NCBI RefSeq assembly: GCF_017305435.1 | Contig: NZ_JAFKIP010000005.1 | Location: 62,001-126,000 of the forward strand | Length of the DNA: 64,000 bases | Reading direction: 5' to 3' | Source: Microbacterium sp. | GTDB lineage: Bacteria > Actinomycetota > Actinomycetes > Actinomycetales > Microbacteriaceae | Part shown: positions 33,546-41,214 of the stretch, one piece after another | How positions within the stretch are numbered: the stretch's first letter is position 1 | Layout of the letters: the number at the start of each line of letters is the position of its first letter | The notes under the pieces: generated by a model | What the model was told of the DNA's origin: nothing | Seen by the model: the letters and a program-made list of their open reading frames with translations, nothing else | The model's database searches: none | Translations under genes and position numbers: made by a program

Positions 33546-34453
33546 TTCAGCGCTGCCTGAATGTTCGCCACGTTCTCGGTCATCCACGAGACATAATCCT
33601 GCCCCTCGGGCAGCGTCTCGGAGAACTTGACGATCGGAACGTTCGCCGTGTCCGCCGTGGCGATGATCTGCTCGGCCTCCGGGCCCTCGGTCTGGGTGTT
33701 CAGGGCGAGGAAGTGCAGGCTGCCGCCGGTGATGAGGTCGGTCACCGACTTGAGGTCGGCGACGGAGACGCCCGTGCCCTCCTCGATCGCTTCGGCGAAC
33801 GAGGGCGGCGTGACGTCGGTGCAGCCGGCGGCTTCGAGCAGGTAGCCGGGGACGGGCTCGGTCATGAGGATGTCGCCGCAGTCCTTCGTCCCCTCCACGG
33901 TGGCCAGCAGAGCGTCGAGCTTGCCGTCGAACTCGTCGAGGTTCGCCGCGAACGTGTCCTTCGCCGACGGGTCGAGCGTGGTCAGCTCGTCGGCGATCGC
34001 CGCCGCGACCTTCTTCATGCCCTCCAGCGAGTACCAGAAGTGCTCCGCGCCCATGCCCTCTTCAGTGAGTCCGGTGACCTTCTCGGCGGAGACCTCGGGG
34101 ATGTCGACGTCGCCGACGAGGGTCGACATGAAGTCGTCGTAGCCCGCGCCGTTGAGCACGATGAGATCGGCGTTCGCGACGGCGAGCTTGTCCTGTGCGG
34201 TGGCCTCGAACTCGTGCGGGTCCTGCGAGGTGCCCTCGATGATGCTCGTGACGGTGACGTCGTCGCCGCCGATGGCCGAGGCGATCGATCCGTACACGTC
34301 GGTGGATGCCGCGATCGTGATCGCGCCGTCGTCGCCGGGGCTGCTCGCGCCGCCCGATCCGCCGGACGACCCGCCCGCGCATCCGGTCAGGACGAGCGAC
34401 GCCGCCGTGAGGACGGTCGCGGACAGGAGGAGGGGGCGGATGATCTTCTTCAC
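33542..34453 (-). CDS. znuA: Zinc ABC transporter substrate-binding lipoprotein (ZnuA type)
   Basis: 303 residues. Lipobox SLVLTGC (Cys25) followed by a Gly/Ser linker, then the ZnuA/TroA cluster A-I fold. Metal ligands can be placed as His80 (QDPHEFEA) and the His in GAEHFWYSLEG; the His/Asp-rich loop of many ZnuA proteins is absent. It heads the znuABC order on the minus strand, with the permease and zur after it, and a palindromic box lies 14 bases upstream. Confidence 0.9.
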   Translation of the reverse strand: MKKIIRPLLLSATVLTAASLVLTGCAGGSSGGSGGASSPGDDGAITIAASTDVYGSIASAIGGDDVTVTSIIEGTSQDPHEFEATAQDKLAVANADLIVLNGAGYDDFMSTLVGDVDIPEVSAEKVTGLTEEGMGAEHFWYSLEGMKKVAAAIADELTTLDPSAKDTFAANLDEFDGKLDALLATVEGTKDCGDILMTEPVPGYLLEAAGCTDVTPPSFAEAIEEGTGVSVADLKSVTDLITGGSLHFLALNTQTEGPEAEQIIATADTANVPIVKFSETLPEGQDYVSWMTENVANIQAALK

Positions 34454-34466
34454 AGGGTGAGCTTAC

Positions 34467-34487
34467 TGAGATTAGTTATCAATCTCA
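34467..34487. promoter_or_regulatory. Zur-like box upstream of znuA
   Basis: A 21-bp site with perfect outer arms TGAGATT and AATCTCA around a 7-base centre AGTTATC. Its length, symmetry and A/T-rich centre match actinobacterial Zur operators. Located 14-34 bases upstream of the znuA ATG, where bound repressor would block transcription. Confidence 0.6.
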
Positions 34488-34503
34488 ACTCGGGCTTCTC
34501 CGT

Positions 34504-34560
34504 CGAGAACGCACAACAGCACCGCTTTCGCGATGGGAGCGGTGCTGTCATGCGTTCTCG
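34504..34560. repeat. 57-bp palindromic element, copy 1
   Basis: Arms of 23 bases (34504-34526 and 34538-34560) match at 21 positions around an 11-base loop. A nearly identical element occurs at 39581-39637. It lies between the divergent-facing znuA promoter and the 3' end of the aztD gene and may act as terminator for the latter. Confidence 0.8.
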
Positions 34561-34587
34561 AGAGTCGGCGGGATGCCGGGGCGAAGA

Positions 34588-35790
34588 CTATCCGAGCGCG
34601 ACGGCCAGCTCGTTCGGCGTGTGGGGGAGGACGACGGATGCCACGACCTCGCCCGTCGTCAGGTCGACGGCGTGCACGCTGTTCGTCGCCGGCTCCGTGA
34701 CGTACGCACGGTCGCCGTTCACCTTGATCGCGGGGTGCGGATCCTGCCACTGCACGGGGCCCGTCCACGCGCCGATCACCGGGTGGCTCGCCGCGATCTC
34801 GCCGCTCGCGGGGTCGAGCACGTGCACCTGCCCGTCGGTGGCGAGGATGTAGGCGAGGTCGCCGGGCCCGCGAGCGATGTCGCGGAAGGTGTACTGCACG
34901 TTCGGGGGCAGGGTCACGACCCGGTAGGTCTTCGCGGCCGTGTCGATCAGGGTGACCGCGTTCAGCAGGTAGCCCTCGGCATCCGGATCGTTCTTGTAGT
35001 CGCCGACGACGACGGGGCTCGTCTCGGAGACGTAGGCGTTGCCCATGCGGCCGTACGCGTCGGGCGCCGTGAACTTCGTGAAGGTGCCGTCGGAGTACAG
35101 CAGGGCGCCGTTCTCGCAGCCGAAGATCACGGCCTCGCCCTCGGCGGTGCCTTCACCGTGGATGCCGGGGCACTGGTCGCTCGATGCGAGATCGTGGTAG
35201 TGGTCGTCGTGAGGTTCGAGCGCGACGGCGCCGCTGCGGCCCTCCGCGGTGCCCACGGTGGTCAGGAGCGTCCCGTCCTCCAGAACGATCGAGACGCCGT
35301 GATGCGGGGATGCCGCCGTGTAGGTCGAGGTCTCGGGGGCGACGCCGTAGCCCTGGGCGAAGGCATCCGTATCGAGGATCGTCGTCGTGCCGGAGCCGTC
35401 GTCGAAGAGGACCGTCCTGCCGTGATGCGTGACGACGTGGCCGGCGGCCGTGGCGTCGAAGACGACGTCGGTGAGCGCGGGCGCCGTCGTGTCGAGCATC
35501 TGGAAGCCGGCGGAGGTCGTGACGGCGATCGTCTTGCCGTCGCCGAAGGCGTTCAGCCGCGTGAACTCCTCCGTCGCCAGTTCGTCGACGACCTCGAGGG
35601 TCTCGCCGTCGAGGACGGCGATCCCGCCCGCGTAGGAGACGGCGACGCGGCCTTCCGTGGTCGTGGCCGTGCCGGTCGGCGAGGTATCCGCTCCGGCGGG
35701 GGCTCCGGTCGTGCCGGCGCAGGCGGTGGCGACGAGCGCGAGGCCCGCGAGCCCCGCGACGGCCGCCGCGATTCGCATGGTGTGGTGCAT
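34588..35790 (-). CDS. aztD: AztD-type zinc metallochaperone, beta-propeller lipoprotein
   Basis: 400 residues from ATG 35790 (GGGAGAA upstream). Lipobox ALVATAC (Cys24). The body consists of propeller-type repeats (GGIAVLDGETLEVVDEL, GRTVLFDDGSG, GQVHVLDPASGEI). Histidine clusters VVTHHG, ASPHHGV and HDDHYHDL, with the Cys pair in QCPG and FGCENG, are features of AztD, the extracytoplasmic chaperone that hands zinc to AztC. It is the last gene of the azt operon, 20 bp after aztC. Unlike the second copy it keeps the HDDHYHD cluster. Confidence 0.78.
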   Translation of the reverse strand: MHHTMRIAAAVAGLAGLALVATACAGTTGAPAGADTSPTGTATTTEGRVAVSYAGGIAVLDGETLEVVDELATEEFTRLNAFGDGKTIAVTTSAGFQMLDTTAPALTDVVFDATAAGHVVTHHGRTVLFDDGSGTTTILDTDAFAQGYGVAPETSTYTAASPHHGVSIVLEDGTLLTTVGTAEGRSGAVALEPHDDHYHDLASSDQCPGIHGEGTAEGEAVIFGCENGALLYSDGTFTKFTAPDAYGRMGNAYVSETSPVVVGDYKNDPDAEGYLLNAVTLIDTAAKTYRVVTLPPNVQYTFRDIARGPGDLAYILATDGQVHVLDPASGEIAASHPVIGAWTGPVQWQDPHPAIKVNGDRAYVTEPATNSVHAVDLTTGEVVASVVLPHTPNELAVALG

Positions 35791-35810
35791 TTCTCCCTTT
35801 CGTGTGCGCC

Positions 35811-36758
35811 TCAAGGGGCGCGTTCGTGAGTGGGCTGGCTTCCCAGCCCCTGTCCGATGCGCAGGGTGTTCTCGCGCATCATGGCCAGATAGGTGTCGGC
35901 GCCGTCGCCAGGCGCCGTCAGCGATTCGGTGAACAGCTCGACGACGTCGACGTCGACGCCCGCCTCGGCGGCCAGCACCTGCACCAGGCGGTCGGGCTGC
36001 GAGGACTCGGCGAAGATCGTCGGCACCCCGGCATCCTCGATCGCGGTCGTGAGGGTCCGCAGATCGGCGGCGCTCGGCGCGGCGAGGGTGGTGCCCCCGG
36101 GGATGACCGCGCCCACGAGGCGGAAGTCGAACCGGTCGGCGAGGTAGCCGAACACGTGGTGGTTCGTCACGAGGGCGCGGTGCGCGCGGGGGATCGCCGC
36201 GAAGGTCGCCGTCATCTCGGCATCCACGTCGCGGAGCTGCGCGCGATACGCATCCGCGTTCGCGGTGATCGCCGCGGCGTCGACCCCGTCGATGCCGGCG
36301 ATCTCGCGCTCGAGCGCGTCGACGACGTCGATCATGCGCCCGGGATCGGTCCAGAAGTGCGGGTCGGCGGCTCCCCCCGCGTCTTCCGAGGTGTAGTCGA
36401 GGACGTCGATGTGGTCGCCCGCGACGAACGACGCCACGCCCCGCTCGACGGCTCGGTCGAGGTGCTGCTGCATGCCCTCTTCGAGGCCGAGCCCGTTCGA
36501 GACGACGAGGGCCGCGGCATCCATGAGCGCCGCCTCCTGCGCGGAGATCTCGAACGAGTGCGGGTCGGCGCCGCGCTTCATGAGGGTCGTGACCTGCGCT
36601 TGGGTTCCCGTGATCTCGCCGACGACGTCGCCGAGGATGTTGGTCGTCACGACGATCTGCGGGCGGTCGGCCGACGTGGATGCCGCGGCCCCGCAGCCCG
36701 TCAGGGCGAGCGCGAGAGCGGCGAGGCCCGCGGCGCCCGCGAGGGCGCGCCCGATCAT
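35811..36758 (-). CDS. aztC: Zinc ABC transporter substrate-binding lipoprotein (AztC type)
   Basis: 315 residues. Lipobox LALALTGC (Cys22). Cluster A-I metal-binding fold with ligands recognisable in GADPHSFEI, DPHFWTDPG and TNHHVFGYL. ATG 36758 overlaps the stop of the preceding AztD-like gene (ATGA), so chaperone and binding protein are produced together. It presents zinc to the AztB/AztA importer. Confidence 0.83.
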   Translation of the reverse strand: MIGRALAGAAGLAALALALTGCGAAASTSADRPQIVVTTNILGDVVGEITGTQAQVTTLMKRGADPHSFEISAQEAALMDAAALVVSNGLGLEEGMQQHLDRAVERGVASFVAGDHIDVLDYTSEDAGGAADPHFWTDPGRMIDVVDALEREIAGIDGVDAAAITANADAYRAQLRDVDAEMTATFAAIPRAHRALVTNHHVFGYLADRFDFRLVGAVIPGGTTLAAPSAADLRTLTTAIEDAGVPTIFAESSQPDRLVQVLAAEAGVDVDVVELFTESLTAPGDGADTYLAMMRENTLRIGQGLGSQPTHERAP

Positions 36759-37987
36759 CGCCCGACCTCCGCGAGGAAGAACGGCGCGGTCGGCGTCTGC
36801 AGAGTGCGCGCGACCCGAGCGCCGTCGGCGTAGTCGGTCTCGTGCACGAGGCCGGCGGACGGATCGTTGAGGTAGGCGCGCTGGCCGTCGAGCGTCAGCG
36901 ACACGCCGGCGGTCACCGCCGCGATGAGGGGGTCCGTCGCCGCGAGCTCGGCGCCGTCGCGGAAGACGCGCACGCGGCCCTCGACATCCAGCGCGACGAC
37001 GTGCCCGTCGGCGTCGTCGACCGCGGTGACGTGCACGAGCGGACTCCGGGTCGCGACGAACTGCCAGGTCGCCGCACGCGTGTCGAGCAGCCAGAATCCG
37101 GCGGCTCCCGCGAGGGCCGCGACGGTCGGCCTCCCCTTGCGGCCGTCGAACGCGGTCGCCCGGTCGGCAGCGGCGTCGGTGGGGAACGGGACGTGCGTGA
37201 AGACGACCCGGCCGTCCTCCCACGTGGCGAGGAGCGCGCCGTCGGCGCAGCCGATCGCGAGGGCCGCGACGGTCGTGATCGCTCCGGATGCCCCGGCGCA
37301 GGGGGCGGCGGCATCCGTCGCCTCGCCGCCCGGTCCGTAGTAGACGAGGTGCTCGCCGTGAGTCACGAGCGCACCGTCGTGGAGCGGGGCGATCAGGCCT
37401 GGCCCGGGCGGAGTCTGCAGGCGGAAGGTCTCGACGATCTCGCCGCGCGAGAGGGCGGCGTTGTCGAGGAGCACCGCGTCCCCCGAGTCGGCGAAGCGGA
37501 TGCCGGTGGAGCCGGCGGTCGAGAGGATGCCCCATGTGACGGTGGCAACGCCCGCACCGGGCACCGTGCCGATGACGCGCGGCGGCGCGAGGTAGAAGTG
37601 GAAGTGGTCGCCGTGGTTCCAACTCCACCGTCCGGAGTCGACGATCGCGACGCCGTCCGGTGTCGTGACGAAGCCGTAGCGGCCGTCGCTCGCGAGGGCC
37701 GACGGCGTGCCCGCCGCGCCGAGCTCGCTCGCCTCGCCGGTGAGGAGGTCCACGAGTCCGACCGCCCCCGCGGCGTCGACCGACAGGAGGGCGAGCGGGG
37801 GCTCGGAGACCTCTTCGGCGCCCGCGACCACGCCATGCGCGGTGCCGGTCGAGGCGGGGTCGGATGCCGAGGTCGCGGCACCGGGCATGGCCGGCGCGGT
37901 CGTGCCGGCGCAGCCGGAGAGCGCCATTGCGGCGATGAGGGTCGAGAAGAGAGCGGCTCTCGCGACGAGGGGGCGGGCGGAGGTCAT
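36755..37987 (-). CDS. Second AztD-like beta-propeller lipoprotein
   Basis: 410 residues from ATG 37987 (AAAGGA upstream). Lipobox MALSGC (Cys26). Propeller-type repeats as in AztD (GAVGLVDLLTGEA, GRVRVFRDGAEL). Its histidines sit elsewhere: a NHGDHFHFYLAPP segment early and HDGALVTHGEHL later, while the HDDHYHD cluster of the first copy is missing. The two Cys that flank one blade (APCAG, IGCADG) are shared by both copies. It is sandwiched between aztB and aztC with four-base overlaps on both sides. A second chaperone with a different metal site is inferred. Confidence 0.7.
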   Translation of the reverse strand: MTSARPLVARAALFSTLIAAMALSGCAGTTAPAMPGAATSASDPASTGTAHGVVAGAEEVSEPPLALLSVDAAGAVGLVDLLTGEASELGAAGTPSALASDGRYGFVTTPDGVAIVDSGRWSWNHGDHFHFYLAPPRVIGTVPGAGVATVTWGILSTAGSTGIRFADSGDAVLLDNAALSRGEIVETFRLQTPPGPGLIAPLHDGALVTHGEHLVYYGPGGEATDAAAPCAGASGAITTVAALAIGCADGALLATWEDGRVVFTHVPFPTDAAADRATAFDGRKGRPTVAALAGAAGFWLLDTRAATWQFVATRSPLVHVTAVDDADGHVVALDVEGRVRVFRDGAELAATDPLIAAVTAGVSLTLDGQRAYLNDPSAGLVHETDYADGARVARTLQTPTAPFFLAEVGR

Positions 37988-38880
37988 GCGGTCCTTTCCG
38001 GACGGGCCACCGAGACGGCATCCACGCGGGGAGCGGTGGCGGGCGCGTGCGGCGTGTTGCGGGGGATGAGGCGCGCGGTGCCCGCTCGGGCACCGGCGGA
38101 GGCGGTGGCGAGCGCGATCGCGGTGGCGGCGATCGACGCGCCGGCGGCGGTGCCGAGGTACCAGGAGGCGAGCAGGCCCAGGGCGACGGCGACGATGCCG
38201 AACGCCGCGGCGAGGATCATCGTCGACGGGATCCGCGTCGTCCAGGCCCGGGCGGCGACGGCCGGGGCGAGCAGCAGGCCTACGACGAGGAGCGTGCCCA
38301 CGGCGGGGAACGAGGCGACGACGGCGAGGGTCACGAGGCCGACGAGGGCGACGTGCGCACGCTGTGGGCGCAGGCCGAGCGTCGTCGCGATCCTGCTGTC
38401 GAACGCCGTCGCCACGAACGACCGGTGGAAGGCGGCGCAGACGCCGATCGTCACGAGCGCGGCCACGCCGAGCACGGCGATGTCGCCGGGGCGGATCGCG
38501 AGGATGTCGCCGAAGAGGAGCGCCGTGGCATCCGTCGCGAAGCTGCGCGAATGGGAGACGATGATGACGCCCACCGACAGCATCGCGACGAACAGCAGCC
38601 CGATGCTCGTGTCGTACGACAGTCGACCGCGCCGCTGCAGCATGCCGATCGTCGCGCTCATCGCGACGGCGCTGACCGCAGCGCCGAAGAGCACCGGCAG
38701 CCCCAGGACGGTCGCGAGGGCCACCCCCGGCAGCATCCCGTGACCGATGGCCTCGCCGAGGAAGGCCATGCCGCGGATGACGACCCACGTGCCGACGACC
38801 CCGCAGATGACCGCGACGAGCGATCCGCCCGCGAGGGCGTGGACGAAGAACTCCGCGGCGAACGGGGTGAGCGGGGGCAT
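37984..38880 (-). CDS. aztB: Zinc ABC transporter permease (AztB type)
   Basis: 298 residues, ABC-3 family, about eight helices with RGMAFLGEAIGHGMLPGVA and GTLLVVGLLLAPAVAAR. The C-terminus is a soluble Ala/Arg-rich tail. First gene of the minus-strand azt transcript, divergent from the ATPase gene, with a palindromic box between them. ATGA overlap with the following AztD-like gene. Confidence 0.85.
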   Translation of the reverse strand: MPPLTPFAAEFFVHALAGGSLVAVICGVVGTWVVIRGMAFLGEAIGHGMLPGVALATVLGLPVLFGAAVSAVAMSATIGMLQRRGRLSYDTSIGLLFVAMLSVGVIIVSHSRSFATDATALLFGDILAIRPGDIAVLGVAALVTIGVCAAFHRSFVATAFDSRIATTLGLRPQRAHVALVGLVTLAVVASFPAVGTLLVVGLLLAPAVAARAWTTRIPSTMILAAAFGIVAVALGLLASWYLGTAAGASIAATAIALATASAGARAGTARLIPRNTPHAPATAPRVDAVSVARPERTA

Positions 38881-38903
38881 GGTCAGCCACCCTAGCGATA
38901 AAC

Positions 38904-38916
38904 GATAACGATTATC
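38904..38916. promoter_or_regulatory. Zur-like box in the aztB/aztA divergent promoter
   Basis: GATAACGATTATC has perfect GATAA/TTATC arms around three bases and sits in an A/T-rich island between the divergent starts. It resembles the cores of Zur and Fur-family operators. A TACACT -10-like element at about 38923-38928 precedes the aztA start, so repressor binding would cover the promoter on both strands. Confidence 0.6.
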
Positions 38917-38938
38917 AATTGCTACACTCGTGCGCGTG

Positions 38939-39556
38939 ATGCCCGCTCTGACGACCCGTGATCTCTGCTTCGCCTACGACGGCGTCGACGTACTGCACGA
39001 TGTCAGCGTCGAGCTTCTGCCGGGCGAGGTCGTCGCGATCGCCGGTCCGAACGGCTCCGGCAAGTCGACCCTCATCGAGCTCCTCGCCGGAGTGCGCCGA
39101 CCGCGCCGCGGCGAGATCCAGCGCCGCGGGGATCTGGCGCTCGTCGTACAGCGCCCCGCCGCCCCGGCGGAGCTCCCGGTGAGCGCCGCCGACGTGGTCG
39201 CCATGGGGACGTGGAAGCGTGGCGCCCGGATGCCCCGCTCCGCCGCGCGGGCCGCCGTGGCCGAGGCGCTCGACCGCGTCGGCATGCGGGAGGTCGCGAG
39301 CCGTCCGCTGCTAGCGCTGTCCGGTGGGCAGCGCCAGCGCGTCTTCCTCGCTCAGGGGATCGTGCGGCGCCCCGGCATCCTGCTGCTCGACGAACCCGCC
39401 GCGGGCCTCGATGCGACGAGTGTCGACCGCATGCAGCGGATCCTCGCGGAAGAGGCGGCCCGCGGGGCCGTCGTCGCATGCGTCTCGCACGACGGCGACG
39501 CGATCGCCGGCGCCGATCGCGTGGTCCGTCTCGAGGGCGGGATTCGCGTCGCCTGA
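38939..39556 (+). CDS. aztA: Zinc ABC transporter ATP-binding protein (AztA type)
   Basis: 205 residues from ATG 38939, with in-frame GTG 38930 and 38936 as alternatives. No ribosome binding site is seen and a TACACT -10-like box lies about 10 bases upstream, which suggests a leaderless transcript. Walker A GPNGSGKST, signature LSGGQRQRVFLAQG, Walker B ILLLDEPAAGLD. Short for the family, as AztA proteins are. Pairs with AztB encoded divergently. Confidence 0.83.
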   Translation: MPALTTRDLCFAYDGVDVLHDVSVELLPGEVVAIAGPNGSGKSTLIELLAGVRRPRRGEIQRRGDLALVVQRPAAPAELPVSAADVVAMGTWKRGARMPRSAARAAVAEALDRVGMREVASRPLLALSGGQRQRVFLAQGIVRRPGILLLDEPAAGLDATSVDRMQRILAEEAARGAVVACVSHDGDAIAGADRVVRLEGGIRVA

Positions 39557-39580
39557 TCGGCACGCGGCGCCCACTCCGGC

Positions 39581-39637
39581 CGAGAACGCACGACAGCACC
39601 GCTCCCGGGTGGGAAGCGGTGCTGTCGTGCGTTCTCG
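39581..39637. repeat. 57-bp palindromic element, copy 2
   Basis: Perfect 23-bp arms (39581-39603 and 39615-39637) with an 11-base loop. The arms equal those of the copy at 34504-34560 except for two positions in that copy; the loops differ. It follows aztA and precedes the 3' end of the divergent winged-helix gene, where it may act as a bidirectional terminator. Confidence 0.85.
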
Positions 39638-39676
39638 GGGCGTCGGCCGGATGCCGGGGTGCCCGCTCGACGCGGA

Positions 39677-40402
39677 TCAGGCGTCGCGCGTGGTGGCGCC
39701 GCGCTGGAACCCGGCGTCGAAGCCGCGCTCGTAAGCGGTCTCGGCGGCGCGCCCGGCGTGGCCGTGGTGGCCGTGGTGGCCGCCCCGGTGCCCGCGATGA
39801 CCGGCGTGGCCGGCGTGACCGTGGTGGTCCCCGCCGCAGCCGCCGTCGGCGGACTGATCGGGGCCGAAGCCGCGGTGGTGACCCGGGCCGAACCCCGGGC
39901 GGAGCCCGGGTCCGAACGCGGGTCCGAAGGCCGGGCCACGGCGACCGGGGCCGAAGCCCCGGCGACCGCGCGGACCGCGCGGCATCCGCTCGTCGGGGTT
40001 CCAGCCCAACTCGATCGCGATCGCCTCGAGGCTTGCGAGGGTGGTCGCGAAGTCCTCCGGCGAGACCGCGCCGGAGACGCGGGCGCGGATGTCGCCCGCC
40101 GCTTCGGCGAGGCGCGCGTGGGCCGCGCGTCCCTCGTCGGTCAGCGTCCAGGCGCCGTCGGTCTCGGCGACCCAGCCGCGTTCGATGAGTCCGCGGAGCT
40201 TCTTGCCGCCGCGGTGCTCGAGACGAGCGCGCAGCGCCGGAGACGACGCGTCTCCGGCGAGAAGGCTGAGCAGGCGCCAGTCGCGACGGCTTGCGCCGTC
40301 CTGCTCGAACGCGGACGCGAACTCGCGGGCGAGCAGGCGGTCGGCGGCGCGCAGCCAGTATCCGAACGGGCGGGCGGGGGTGGTGTCAGGTGAGTTCTCC
40401 AT
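39677..40402 (-). CDS. Winged-helix (MarR/PadR-like) protein with His/Gly-rich C-terminus
   Basis: 241 residues from ATG 40402 (AAAGGA upstream). Residues 10-110 form a winged-helix-type domain (RDWRLLSLLAG, LRGLIERGWVAETDGAWTLTDEG) like MarR-type regulators. After residue 145 the protein turns into Gly/Arg/Pro repeats and then a His-rich run of HGH, HAGH and RGH units (about 200-222), which looks like a metal-binding tail. Divergent from a second regulator with its own Gly-rich segment; both starts face an array of ACATGT-like sites. Confidence 0.75.
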   Translation of the reverse strand: MENSPDTTPARPFGYWLRAADRLLAREFASAFEQDGASRRDWRLLSLLAGDASSPALRARLEHRGGKKLRGLIERGWVAETDGAWTLTDEGRAAHARLAEAAGDIRARVSGAVSPEDFATTLASLEAIAIELGWNPDERMPRGPRGRRGFGPGRRGPAFGPAFGPGLRPGFGPGHHRGFGPDQSADGGCGGDHHGHAGHAGHRGHRGGHHGHHGHAGRAAETAYERGFDAGFQRGATTRDA

Positions 40403-40450
40403 GAGGGAGTCCTTTCGTTGAAGTCGTGGGCGGCTCGGGTGAGCCGCGGT

Positions 40451-40513
40451 ACATGTCATAGTGCATGTACATGAAGTATGACATGTATTTCCGAAGCATG
40501 TCAAGTCACATGT
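40451..40513. promoter_or_regulatory. Array of CATG-centred palindromes in divergent regulator promoter
   Basis: Five CATG-cored sites lie within 63 bases: ACATGT at 40451, CATGTACATG at 40464-40473, GACATGT at 40480, GCATGTC near 40496 and ACATGT at 40508-40513. Spacing is 15-17 bases between most. Palindromic repeated sites between two divergent winged-helix genes are most simply MarR-type operators. Confidence 0.6.
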
Positions 40514-40525
40514 AAATTGGATGCC

Positions 40526-41119
40526 ATGACCGACCCGACTCCCGCCGAGCTCGACGCCATAGCCGCCGCCCTGGCGCGCCTCCGTGGCCGCGGTCCCGGG
40601 CGTTTCGGCCCGGGTGGCCCGGGTGGTCCCGGTGGTCCGGGCGGTCCGAGTGGCCGCGGCGCGGGCCCGTTCGGCGGACACGGTCATCCTGGTCACGAAT
40701 GGCTCCGCGCCGAGCGCGCCGAGCGCGGCGAGCGCGGCGCCGGCCATGGCTTCCCCGGCGGCCCGGGCGCGCGCATCGGAGGCCCCGCACGCCTGCGTCT
40801 GCTCGAGGCGCTGGCCGCGGCATCCCACCCTCTGTCGGTCAGCGAGCTCGGCGAGGCGATCGGCGTCGACCAGCCGCGCGCCTCGCGGCTCGTTCAGCAA
40901 GCCGTCGACCTCGGGCTCGTGCGTCGCGAGGCCGATCCGGACGATGCGCGTCGCACGCGCATTGCGCTGACCGACGACGGCGCGCGCGTCGCGCGCGGGT
41001 TCCGGGGCCAGCGTCGAGAGCACCTGTCGCAAGCGCTCCAGGACTTCACCGTCGACGAGCGCGCGGAACTCGCCCGCCTTCTTGCGAAGCTCGCCGACGC
41101 CTGGCCCGAACACCGCTGA
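40526..41119 (+). CDS. MarR-family regulator with Gly/Pro-rich N-terminal region
   Basis: 197 residues from ATG 40526. Residues 20-75 are a low-complexity Gly/Pro/Arg stretch of GPGG units followed by GHGHPGHEW and a charged ERAERGERGAG run. The C-terminal half is a full MarR DNA-binding domain (RLRLLEALAAASHPLSVSEL, DQPRASRLVQQAVDLGLV, wing DPDDARRTRIALTDDG). No clear ribosome binding site. Probably binds the CATG array and controls itself and the divergent gene. Confidence 0.82.
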   Translation: MTDPTPAELDAIAAALARLRGRGPGRFGPGGPGGPGGPGGPSGRGAGPFGGHGHPGHEWLRAERAERGERGAGHGFPGGPGARIGGPARLRLLEALAAASHPLSVSELGEAIGVDQPRASRLVQQAVDLGLVRREADPDDARRTRIALTDDGARVARGFRGQRREHLSQALQDFTVDERAELARLLAKLADAWPEHR

Positions 41120-41214
41120 CCGGCCGGTTCGCCTCCTAGGCACATCCGGATGCCGCTGCGCAAGCCCCGGCATCCCGGGACCCCTCGCCGCGCCGCTTCG
41201 CTACCGTGGAAGGC

